Shown here: piece after piece, positions 25,689-33,449 of the stretch
Layout: each line of letters opens with the position of its first letter
Position numbering within the stretch: the first letter of the stretch is position 1
NCBI RefSeq assembly: GCF_026341775.1
Contig: NZ_JAPEOB010000001.1
Coordinates: 4,464,001 to 4,528,000 of the forward strand
Direction of reading: 5' to 3'
Length of the DNA: 64,000 bases
Origin: Streptomyces sp. NBC_00654
Lineage (GTDB): Bacteria; Actinomycetota; Actinomycetes; Streptomycetales; Streptomycetaceae
Translations under genes and position numbers: made by a program
The notes under the pieces: generated by a model
What the model saw: the letters and a program-made list of their open reading frames with translations, nothing else
Told to the model about the DNA's origin: nothing
Databases searched by the model: none

Positions 25689-26027
25689 ATGCAACGCGGT
25701 GAAGTCTGGTGGGTCGACTTCGATGAGCGACGCCCGGTCGTTCTGCTCTCGGACGAGGAGCCATCCGGGTTTCAGGCGATGCAGGTCGTTGCGCCAGCGG
25801 GCGTCGACATCAGCGGCCTGGGCGTTGAAGTGGCCGTAGGAGCCCCGGAAGGACTGCCCTTCGAAGGCGTGCTGCGGTTCGCGTTCCCGCGTCCAGGCTT
25901 TACTCCGTGCACATGGCTGACCACCGTGGCCCGGGACGACCTGATCGAGCGGGCGGGCGTGTTGGCCTCCGTGAAGCTCAGCGAGGTTGGAGAAGCCCTC
26001 CGTGCCGCTGGACAGAGGAGGGAGTGA
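25689..26027 (+). CDS. PemK/MazF-like protein without adjacent antitoxin
   Basis: 112-residue protein starting MQRGEVWWVDFDERRPVVLL, the conserved N-terminus of PemK/MazF-fold endoribonuclease toxins. The C-terminal FTPCTWLTTVARDDLIERAG also matches the fold. The ATG at 25689 has GGAGG nine bases before it. No MazE-like frame lies upstream or overlapping. Several actinobacterial relatives of this exact type occur alone, so a non-toxin or orphan role is possible. IS remnants lie on both sides. Confidence 0.75.
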   Translation: MQRGEVWWVDFDERRPVVLLSDEEPSGFQAMQVVAPAGVDISGLGVEVAVGAPEGLPFEGVLRFAFPRPGFTPCTWLTTVARDDLIERAGVLASVKLSEVGEALRAAGQRRE

Positions 26028-26177
26028 ACCCCGATGACGGCTGCCAGGATCAGCGAGATCAAAGATGCCCGCCGTCTCGAAGGACTCGAGTAGCGGACGC
26101 CTGTGCTGCCCAGCTCGATCTCGTCGACGACTGACCGCTGCCCCCTCTCCACCGCACTTCAGCAACAAGATCACGAT

Positions 26178-26195
26178 CTACGGCTGGAGTACTAG
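26178..26195. repeat. 18-base IS end sequence shared with 62544-62561
   Basis: The reverse complement of this stretch is CTAGTACTCCAGCCGTAG, which occurs again at 62544-62561, and similarity continues inward. It looks like the terminal repeat of an IS112/IS1647-type element, with interior to the left here. Its CTAG end served as the target for the IS5-type element that starts at 26196. Confidence 0.55.
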
Positions 26196-26217
26196 GGCCC
26201 GTCTTCAAACGGACCTC

Positions 26218-27055
26218 GCCCAGAGCAGGAACGACGCCAGGCTGACCGCCGCATCGTAGGAGGCGGTGGTCTTGTCGTACCTGGTGGCGATGCCGCGGAA
26301 GTGCTTCAGTCGGTTGAAGCACCGCTCCACGGGTGTTGCGGCGGCGGTACGTCTCGCGGTCGAAGGCGGGTGGCCTGCCTCCCCGGTAGCCGCGGTTACG
26401 TCGGTGCCGCTGTTGGTCGGCCTTCTCGGGGATGGTGTGGCCGATCCCGCGTTTGCGCAGGTAGGTGCGGAATCCGCGAGAGCTGTATGCCTTGTCTGCG
26501 ATCACGTGTGTGGGGCGGCAGCGTGGGCGGCCGGGACCGAGACGTGGGACGCGGATGCGTTCCAGCAGCGGTTGCGCACAGATACCGTCATGGCGTTGAC
26601 CGGGAGTGATCAGGAGGGCCAGGGGTCTGCCGCGGCCGTCGCAGGCGAGGTGAAGTTTGGTCGTCAGACCTCCACGGGATCGGCCAAGGGCTTCATCGTC
26701 CGGTTCGTCCGGTCGACGCATCCCCCTTTTCGGCCGGTGGAGGCAGCATACTGGTGAGCTCGCACGATGGTGGAGTCGATCTGGACGGGCCAGTCGATGT
26801 CGCCGGCCGCGTCGGGTTGGGCCTGGATCTGCTGGAGGGCCTGGGTGAAGACGCCGCTCAACGCGTAGCGGCGGAAGCGGGTGTAGACCGTTTGCCACGG
26901 CCCGTAGCGGTCGGGCAGGTCACGCCACGGCAGGCTCGTGCGGATCTTGTACACCATCCCGTTGATGATCCGCCGGTCGTCCACCCTGGGCCGGCCAGTC
27001 GAGGCCGAGGGTATGAGCGGAGCGAGTAAATCCCATTCTTGATCGGTGAGTTCAT
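26218..27055 (-). pseudogene. IS5-family transposase in two overlapping frames
   Basis: The first frame reads ELTDQEWDLLAPLIPSAS to VQIDSTIVRAHQYAAS and contains the first catalytic Asp. At CGAAAAGGGGGATG (about 26728-26741, minus) the reading passes to a second frame with GGLTTKLHLACDGRGRPLAL, THVIADKAYSSRGFRTYLRK and IPEKADQ. The site could be a programmed frameshift or a second start. Near 26330 an extra C in AACACCC shifts the conserved NTVERCFNRLKHFRGIAT-like end out of frame, so this copy is probably inactive. Confidence 0.75.
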
Positions 27056-27131
27056 GTCTCTGCCTCCGACCGTGATCCTCTGGTGGATGATCTTTGGTGA
27101 CAAGGCCGAAAGGGCCCCGCACAATCGCGGT

Positions 27132-27539
27132 ATGACCAACACCGTCGATGCAGCCTGGCACGACATCCTGACCGCTTACGGCGAACCGTTCGGGCCGAAC
27201 GAGTCACCGCTTCTGGAACCATTTGCAAAGCTCGTGCGGGTAGCGCATGCCGAACCACTGCTTCGCCAGCTCTCCCCGTGGACCGGTATGTGGGAGCTGC
27301 ACTTCAGCAGGTGCACGGAGATGGACTACACCTGGGACATCCCGTACATCGGCACGCTGAGAGACGGCCGGTACTACGTCGAAGGACCGCATCGGAGCAG
27401 CCCTCGGATCTCAGAGACGGACAGCGCACAGGCCGCAGTAGCGATGGTCATCGATCGCCTGCCGCCACGTTGCGGCCCTGCCTTCATCGGCAATGCGGGA
27501 GAACTGGTCGCTTGCGAGAAGGCACGCGACAGCACATAG
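27132..27539 (+). CDS. DUF6193-family protein carried inside an IS5-type element
   Basis: 135-residue protein beginning MTNTVDAAWHDILTAYGEPF. The stretch LARVAHAEP-like RVAHAEPLLRQLSPWTGM and the end VIDRLPPRCGPAFIGNA agree with DUF6193, annotated elsewhere as 'natural product biosynthesis protein', function unknown. The frame is intact while the neighbouring transposase is damaged. It is divergent from the transposase and lies wholly between the element's terminal repeats, so it moves with the element as a passenger. Confidence 0.72.
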   Translation: MTNTVDAAWHDILTAYGEPFGPNESPLLEPFAKLVRVAHAEPLLRQLSPWTGMWELHFSRCTEMDYTWDIPYIGTLRDGRYYVEGPHRSSPRISETDSAQAAVAMVIDRLPPRCGPAFIGNAGELVACEKARDST

Positions 27540-27605
27540 TGCGGGTTCACCGGCTTGGAGGAAGCAGGAATCGGGGCCCTGAACAGCTTTGAAGACGGGC
27601 CCTAG

Positions 27606-28132
27606 GCGGCCCATGCTGCGGCGGATGCCGTGCCGACGGCAGACCTCGGCGAAGGCGGCCGATCTGGAGGTGTTCGTCTCCGACTCGTCGACCCGGAAGA
27701 CGAAAGCATCGATGTGCCGGCGTTCCGGCAGGCACGGACGCGGCGGCCCTTACCGACTGCGCGTCGATGATCCCCGCCGGAACCGGCCCCAGACGGGAAG
27801 TCCGCGGGCCGCGCGCGCCAGGAGATCCCGTCGGCGACCAGGTACCGGATCGCGTCCGGCATCGAGCGGTGGCAGTAGCCGTCGGGCTGTCCGCCGTTCC
27901 ATTCCAGCCAGGCCGGCACCGGCAACAACGGGCGCACAGCCGCCCACTCGGCGTCCGCCATGTCCGACGGGTACCGACACACCCGGTCCGGATGGTCAGC
28001 CGCGTTCCCGTACGCGCGTGCGAGACAATCACGCGATCGGGCGGCCGGGTCGAGCGATGCGGGCGCGAGCGCGTAGAACTGCGACAGCAGGGCCTCCTGG
28101 AAGTTGCTCGGTTCGCACCTCCGAGCTACCAA
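27606..28132 (-). pseudogene. Second IS5-family transposase remnant, cut by the passenger-carrying element
   Basis: MADAEWAAVRPLLPVPAWLE and YCHRSMPDAIRYLVADGISW are the N-terminus of another IS5 transposase group (IS112-like). A frameshifted piece GIIDAQSVRAAASVPAG follows, and the sequence is then interrupted at 27605 by the CTAG-flanked element. This shows nested insertion. Confidence 0.75.
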
Positions 28133-28353
28133 GAGGCCCTGCCTTCATACGCCTACCGCCGGAAGATCACCCCGGCGGGAAACGCGTTCGACTCGCATGT
28201 TCCATCATCGGTTGAGATCGGTTTCTGAAACAAACCGAATCAGCCGGCCTGCAGCACCCAAGACCGGACACCAAACCGAGAATCGCCCCAGACAAGGAAG
28301 CGAAGGACTCCCGTATGACCACCGGCTACGGCACTTCCTTTGGAGGGAACTCA

Positions 28354-28770
28354 TCAGCCGTTGTTCGACTCGTACTTCCAGTCCGAGCAGTAGCCGGAGG
28401 CCACCTTGCCAAGGCAGGTCATGTAGCGAATGTCGACCCCTTCTCGGACTTCAAGGTTGAACCGTGCCGGAGGCCCGTCGGATCCTTTCGTGTTGTAGAA
28501 CACCCGGTTCCCAACGCCGTACCAGCCTTCGCCGGGTACGTGGTACTCAATGATCCCGATCGTGCCCTTGCCATCGGCCTTGTAGTCGTGGACGTAGAAC
28601 ATGTCTCCGTGGTCCTCCCAGCGTGCGCCCGCTGCAGGCGAGGAACTGCAGGCCCTCGGAAAGCAGGCCTGCCCGTCGGCCAGAGCCGGCGTGGCGGTGA
28701 GCAATGAGGTGGCGATGACGCCACCCGCGACGATGGGCAGTGTCCACAACCCTCGACGTTCCCGTGACAT
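28354..28770 (-). CDS. Small secreted protein, unknown family
   Basis: 138 residues from ATG 28770, which has ACGGAGGT upstream. The signal peptide is MSRERRGLWTLPIVAGGVIA to LLTATPALA with an Ala-x-Ala cleavage site. The mature part is about 100 residues with four cysteines (ACFPRAC, MTCLGK, YCSDWK) that could form two disulfides, and it is rich in Tyr, Trp and Gly. I do not recognise the family. It lies downstream of another small secreted protein gene, separated by a strong terminator. Confidence 0.7.
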   Translation of the reverse strand: MSRERRGLWTLPIVAGGVIATSLLTATPALADGQACFPRACSSSPAAGARWEDHGDMFYVHDYKADGKGTIGIIEYHVPGEGWYGVGNRVFYNTKGSDGPPARFNLEVREGVDIRYMTCLGKVASGYCSDWKYESNNG

Positions 28771-28847
28771 GGATGTACCTCCGTGAGTCATGCTTTGGAT
28801 GAAGGCCGGACGATTGAGGAGCTCTGTTGTCGTGGGCGCTGTGAGGC

Positions 28848-28887
28848 CTTCGGCTTTCGTCCGGCGCTCCCCGGACGAAAGCCGAAG
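28848..28887 (-). terminator. Strong hairpin terminator, 17-bp perfect stem
   Basis: The arms at 28848-28864 and 28871-28887 are exact complements around a six-base loop. The hairpin starts eight bases after the stop of the upstream small secreted protein gene on the minus strand and should terminate it before the next gene. Confidence 0.8.
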
Positions 28888-28895
28888 ACGGGAAC

Positions 28896-29219
28896 TTAGC
28901 CCGCTACCCGGTCAAAGACGTAGAGGAACCACTTCTTATTGCCGTCGTTGCCCCGCTGGTACTTGCAGTTGTAGTCCTTCCACCAGTGCTTGCTCGTGCC
29001 TGCCTTGCCCTCCGACAGGCACGAGCTCTTGGCCCAGTAGGCGCGGTAGAAGCTCCACCCAGCCGCCTGGAGGGCATCAGCCGAGGCAGGGGTGCTTTCA
29101 CTCGCCAGCACCTGGGCCTGAGGCGGCGATTGCGGCGTTGCCTGAGCGCTGCTCACCGGTAGCGCGAACGCCATGACAGCACCCCCCGCGAGTGCCAGTG
29201 CCACGATCTTCTTGTGCAT
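28896..29219 (-). CDS. Small secreted protein with one Cys pair, unknown family
   Basis: 107 residues. MHKKIVALALAGGAVMAFAL then PVSSAQA is a clear signal peptide. The mature part ends in a compact basic/aromatic segment (CLSEGKAGTSKHWWKDYNCK, then WFLYVFDRVAG) with two cysteines that can form one disulfide. The ATG at 29219 has GGAAAGGAAGG upstream. It is divergent from the large WD40-STAND gene; a strong terminator follows. The function is unknown. Confidence 0.72.
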   Translation of the reverse strand: MHKKIVALALAGGAVMAFALPVSSAQATPQSPPQAQVLASESTPASADALQAAGWSFYRAYWAKSSCLSEGKAGTSKHWWKDYNCKYQRGNDGNKKWFLYVFDRVAG

Positions 29220-29507
29220 GTCAGTCCTTCCTTTCCCTGAGGGCGAACATGTGGGAGTGGTGATGTTCGGCCTTGTCCCCGGCCTGGTCCGGAGAACGTG
29301 ACGCCGGGGATGTATCGAGTCTTCAAGGGCGGGCGATTGTTGCGCACGGGGGGCAGGCGCACGAAACAATGGCCGGTCCGGCGGATGCTCAAGGGAAGTC
29401 CACGGTGTGTGGCCGAATCTGCCGGGGGTCGAGGTGGTAGTACGTGGGTAATTTCTGGGTGATGTGGGCTTTGATGTCCTTTGGCGGCACTCCTGGAAGA
29501 GGAACCG

Positions 29508-32500
29508 ATGGCGGGACGTCGGGAGAGGCCGCTGGACCCGCATGCCGGCCCGGTGCAGCGGTTCGCGCACGAACTGCGCCAGCTGCGCGCCGACGCAGGC
29601 GGTCCGACCTATAGAGAGATGACCCGGCAGGCCGGCTACTCGGTCAGCGTGCTGTCCCGCGCGGCGGCCGGGGAGAGACTGCCGACCCTGGAAGTGGCGC
29701 TGGCCTATGCCGCCGCATGTGGGGGAAGCCCCGACAGGTGGCAGCGGCGCTGGCGCGAGGCGGCGGACGAGGATCTCCAACCGGTTGACGACGGCACTCC
29801 TTCGCCTTACCTCGGACTTGCCCGGTTCGAGCCGGAGGATCAGGAACGGTTCTTCGGACGGGACCAGCTGATCGACGACATCGTGCACTTGGTACGCACG
29901 CACCGTTTGGCCGCGCTCGTCGGGGCTTCCGGCAGCGGTAAGTCCTCACTGCTGCGTGCGGGGCTGATACCTCGGTTGCGGCAGACCGATCACGATGGGA
30001 CTGCCGGGTCGACCGCGGCACCGTACGAGCGGCCTGCCGGCATCCAGATCCGTACCCCCGGCCTGCATCCTGCCCGTATGCTCGCCGCGCTGGCACCCCG
30101 CCATGGTGAAGACGAAGACCAGAGCGGAGGCGACGTGGTAGTCGTCATCGACCAGTTCGAGGAGGTCTTCGCGCTCTGCCGGCACCAGGACGAACGCACT
30201 GAGTTCCTGGACGGCCTGATCGCGGCGGTCCGGCGCCCAGGGAGCCGGATACGCGTCGTCATCGCAGTGCGCGCGGACTTCTACGGCCGTTGCGCCGAAC
30301 ACCGTCCGCTCGCCGACGCGTTGCGCGAGACCACCCTGCTGGTCGGTCCGATGACCTCCGCCGAACTGCGTCGGGCCGTCGTCGGTCCGGCCCAAATTCA
30401 CAGACTGATCGTTGAGCGAGCCCTGACCACCCGGCTGGTGGAGGAACTGCAGGGCGAGCCCGCAGGGCTGCCGCTGCTGTCGCACGCGATGCTGGAGACG
30501 TGGCGCAGGCGTCGCGGCCGAACCCTGTCGGTGGAGGCGTACGAGGCCGCAGGCGGTGTCCACGGCGCGATCGCGATGACGGCGGAAGACGCATGTGACC
30601 GGCTCTCGGCAGAGGAACTCGTGCTGGCGCGCCAGGTGCTGCTGCGGCTGATCATGCCGGGAGAAGGGGCCCAGGACACTCGGCGCCCCGTTTCCCGGGC
30701 CGAGTTGGAGGCTGTCGGTGGAGGAGGAGCCGAGCCGGAGGCGGACCGGACAGCGGCCGTCTCGCTCATCCTCGAACACCTCGCGCGTTCCCGTCTGGTC
30801 ACCATCGACGAGGAGACCATCGAACTCGCTCACGAGGCGCTGATCACCGCATGGCCGCGGCTGCGAGCGTGGATCGAGGAGGACCGCGAGGGGATCCTCA
30901 CCCACCGGCGGCTGACAGATGCGGCCACGGTCTGGGACCACCACGAGCGGGACCCCGGCACGCTGTACCGGGGGACCAGGCTGGCGGTGATCCGGGAGTG
31001 GGCCGCGCGGAACCGGCATCGCGAGGAACTGACCCTGTTGGAAAGGGACTTCTTCGACGAGAGCGTCGCTGCGGAAGACCGGGAGCGGGCCGTGGCCGCC
31101 CGCCGCACCCGTCATCTGCGCTACCTCGTGGCAAGCTTGGCCCTGTTGCTGACTGTGGCAATGGCCGTCGGCGCGGTGGCGGTGAACCAGCGGCACCACG
31201 CCCTACAAGCCCAGGCGGCCGCGCTCTCCCGCCAACTGGCGGCCCAGTCCCTGAACCTGGCAGACTCCCGGCCCGGCACCGCGATGCTGCTGAGCGTGGA
31301 GGCGTATCGCACCGCAAAGACCCCGGAGGCGCGAGGCGCCCTGCTGAGCATGTCCGTACGCCGCTTCTACCAGGCCGAGCTGACCGGTCACACCGATGCC
31401 GTCTCAGAGGTGGCATACAGCTCCGACGGGACACTGGCCAGTGCCGGCCGGGATGGGAAGGTCGTGCTGTTGGATCCTTTGCGCCGCACCCGCCTGGCGA
31501 CGCTGACCGCTCATGCCACGTGGCTGCGGGCAGTGGCCTTCAGCCCGGACGGACGCCGGATGGCCACCGGCGGGGACGACGGGAAGGTCGTGCTGTGGGA
31601 CGTGGCACGCCGCACCCCGACGGCGACGCTTACCGGCTACCGGGCTTCGGTCAAGACCGTCGCCTTCAGTCCCGACGGCCGTACCTTGGCGGCCGCCGGT
31701 GACAACGGCACGACGCTGCTCTGGGACATCGGAAGCGGGCGACGGCTGCTGGCTCTGACCGGGCACACCGGCCGGGTGTGGTCTGTGGGGTTCAGCCCGG
31801 ACGGCAGTATGCTTGCCACCTCCGGCGCGGACCGCACGGCACGGCTGTGGAGCACGTCGGACGGCCGCCCGCTCGCCCGCCTGACCGGACATACCGGTTC
31901 CGTCGACTCCGTGGCCTTCAGCCCTGACGGAAGACTGCTCGCCACGGCGGGCCAGGACCATACCGCGCGGCTGTGGAACATCGCTCGCAGAACCGGTGTG
32001 GCCGTTCTGTCCGGCCATGGCGCGGAGGTCAGGACCGTCGCCTTCAGTCCCGACGGCCACACCCTTGCCAGCAGCGGCCAGGACCACATGATCAAGTTGT
32101 GGGACACCGCACGGCACACCCTACGGGCCACACTTACCGGGCACGGTACCAACGTCTACAGCCTCGCCTTCCACCCGCGTGGCCATCAGCTGGCCGCGGC
32201 AGGGGAGAGCGGCACGATCTCTCTGTGGGACCCCACCCAGGGCCCGCTCAACGGTCATGCGGACAGAGTGAACGATGCCGTCTTCAGTCCCGACGGCCGC
32301 ACCCTGGCCACCGTCGGCAGCGACCGCGCGACTGCGATGTGGGACTTGGCCCGACGCACCCGCTCTACCGTGCTCGCCGTGGGGACGGGCCCGATCCGGG
32401 CCGCCGCCTTCAGCCCCGACGGCCGGGTACTGGCCACTGCTGCAGGCGTTTCCCGGGACGCCACCGGCGGACCCGTCCGACCCCCCGGTCCGGAGGACCA

Positions 32501-33281
32501 GGTGCTCACCCTTTTCGACCTCACGGGCGGCGGCCGACCGGTGCGGCTCACCGGTCACACCGAGCGGGTGACGGACGTGGCCTTCAGCCCCGACGGCCGT
32601 ACGATCGCCACGGCGAGCGCTGACAAGACGGTCATCATCTGGGACGCCGTACGACACACCCGCCTGGCGCGGTTCACCGCCGACACCGGGATGGTGGGCA
32701 GCGGCGTCAACGCGGTGGCCTTCAGCCCCGACGGGCGCATGCTCGCCACCGCCAACTACGACGGACGCGTCACCTTGTGGGACACGGCCGGGTGGGTCCG
32801 TGAGGCCATGCTCACCGGGCACGCTGGGCAGGTCCGCGCGGTGGCCTTCAGCCCCGACGGCAGAACCCTCGCCTCCGCAGGCATCGACCAGACCATCATG
32901 CTCTGGAACCCCACCCGGCACACCAGACGCGCCACCCTCGCAAGCAGAGCGGGAGCTGCGTTCTCCCTCGCCTTCAGCCTCGACGGCCGTACCCTCGCCA
33001 CGGCCAACGCGGACACGTCCGTCATGTTGTGGAACCTCACCGACCGCACCCGCCTCGCTACGCTGACCGGGCACACTGGGCAGGTCCGCGCGGTGGCCTT
33101 CAGCCCCGACGGCCGCTCTCTCGCCACCGCAGGCGACGACCACACCGCCCGCCTCTGGGACACCGACCCCGCCCGTACCGCGGCCCGCCTGTGCGGGACG
33201 CTGGCCCGGGACTTGACCCAGGAGGAATGGCGGCAGTTCATTCCGGAACGGCCCTACCGACCGACGTGCGGGACGGGTTGA
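29508..33281 (+). CDS. HTH-nSTAND1 NTPase with one TM helix and 14 WD40 repeats
   Basis: 1257-residue sensor/scaffold protein. An XRE-like helix-turn-helix lies at about 15-70; an nSTAND1 NTPase follows with P-loop GASGSGKSS (139-147) and Walker B VVVVIDQFEEVF. A single hydrophobic helix (LVASLALLLTVAMAVGAVAV, about 540-560) comes next. From about residue 625 there are fourteen WD40 repeats (LTGHTGRVWSVGFSPDGSML type), enough for two seven-bladed propellers, one repeat with a longer insert. The topology suggests propellers on the other side of the membrane from the NTPase. The ATG at 29508 has GAAGAGGA upstream. Actinomycetes carry many such proteins, mostly of unknown ligand. Confidence 0.9.
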   Translation: MAGRRERPLDPHAGPVQRFAHELRQLRADAGGPTYREMTRQAGYSVSVLSRAAAGERLPTLEVALAYAAACGGSPDRWQRRWREAADEDLQPVDDGTPSPYLGLARFEPEDQERFFGRDQLIDDIVHLVRTHRLAALVGASGSGKSSLLRAGLIPRLRQTDHDGTAGSTAAPYERPAGIQIRTPGLHPARMLAALAPRHGEDEDQSGGDVVVVIDQFEEVFALCRHQDERTEFLDGLIAAVRRPGSRIRVVIAVRADFYGRCAEHRPLADALRETTLLVGPMTSAELRRAVVGPAQIHRLIVERALTTRLVEELQGEPAGLPLLSHAMLETWRRRRGRTLSVEAYEAAGGVHGAIAMTAEDACDRLSAEELVLARQVLLRLIMPGEGAQDTRRPVSRAELEAVGGGGAEPEADRTAAVSLILEHLARSRLVTIDEETIELAHEALITAWPRLRAWIEEDREGILTHRRLTDAATVWDHHERDPGTLYRGTRLAVIREWAARNRHREELTLLERDFFDESVAAEDRERAVAARRTRHLRYLVASLALLLTVAMAVGAVAVNQRHHALQAQAAALSRQLAAQSLNLADSRPGTAMLLSVEAYRTAKTPEARGALLSMSVRRFYQAELTGHTDAVSEVAYSSDGTLASAGRDGKVVLLDPLRRTRLATLTAHATWLRAVAFSPDGRRMATGGDDGKVVLWDVARRTPTATLTGYRASVKTVAFSPDGRTLAAAGDNGTTLLWDIGSGRRLLALTGHTGRVWSVGFSPDGSMLATSGADRTARLWSTSDGRPLARLTGHTGSVDSVAFSPDGRLLATAGQDHTARLWNIARRTGVAVLSGHGAEVRTVAFSPDGHTLASSGQDHMIKLWDTARHTLRATLTGHGTNVYSLAFHPRGHQLAAAGESGTISLWDPTQGPLNGHADRVNDAVFSPDGRTLATVGSDRATAMWDLARRTRSTVLAVGTGPIRAAAFSPDGRVLATAAGVSRDATGGPVRPPGPEDQVLTLFDLTGGGRPVRLTGHTERVTDVAFSPDGRTIATASADKTVIIWDAVRHTRLARFTADTGMVGSGVNAVAFSPDGRMLATANYDGRVTLWDTAGWVREAMLTGHAGQVRAVAFSPDGRTLASAGIDQTIMLWNPTRHTRRATLASRAGAAFSLAFSLDGRTLATANADTSVMLWNLTDRTRLATLTGHTGQVRAVAFSPDGRSLATAGDDHTARLWDTDPARTAARLCGTLARDLTQEEWRQFIPERPYRPTCGTG

Positions 33282-33449
33282 GTAGCTACCAAATTGGCAT
33301 TGCCCTGCTCTCGTCGCCTGAGCCGCCATCCACCAGGCCCACGGAAAGGCCCTGCCCGCCGCAGCTTCCGTTCTAGTGGTCGTCGCAACACCCCAGCTCA
33401 GGGGATGCGATGGAGTTCGAGGTTCGGAAGGTCCGGGCGCCGCGATGGC

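Larger units (their letters stand above)
26196..27601. mobile_element. IS5-type element with a passenger gene
   Basis: The element has perfect 14-base terminal inverted repeats, GGCCCGTCTTCAAA at 26196-26209 and its complement at 27588-27601, each flanked outside by CTAG (26192-26195 and 27602-27605), the expected target duplication. Inside are a minus-strand transposase in two frames and, on the plus strand, an intact DUF6193-type gene. At 1.4 kb it is about 0.5 kb longer than a transposase-only element would be. The copy looks young by its ends, but the transposase carries a late frameshift. Confidence 0.8.

Noticed and set aside
26028..26100. Short frame MTAARISEIKDARRLEGLE after the PemK-like gene
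   Set aside because: Nineteen codons without a clear ribosome site; it could be an antitoxin relic but is not supportable.
33365..33445. Sequence starting CTAGTGGTCGTCGCAACACC, possibly an IS end
   Set aside because: It looks like an IS terminus, but I saw no matching second end or transposase text nearby, so it is not listed as an element.
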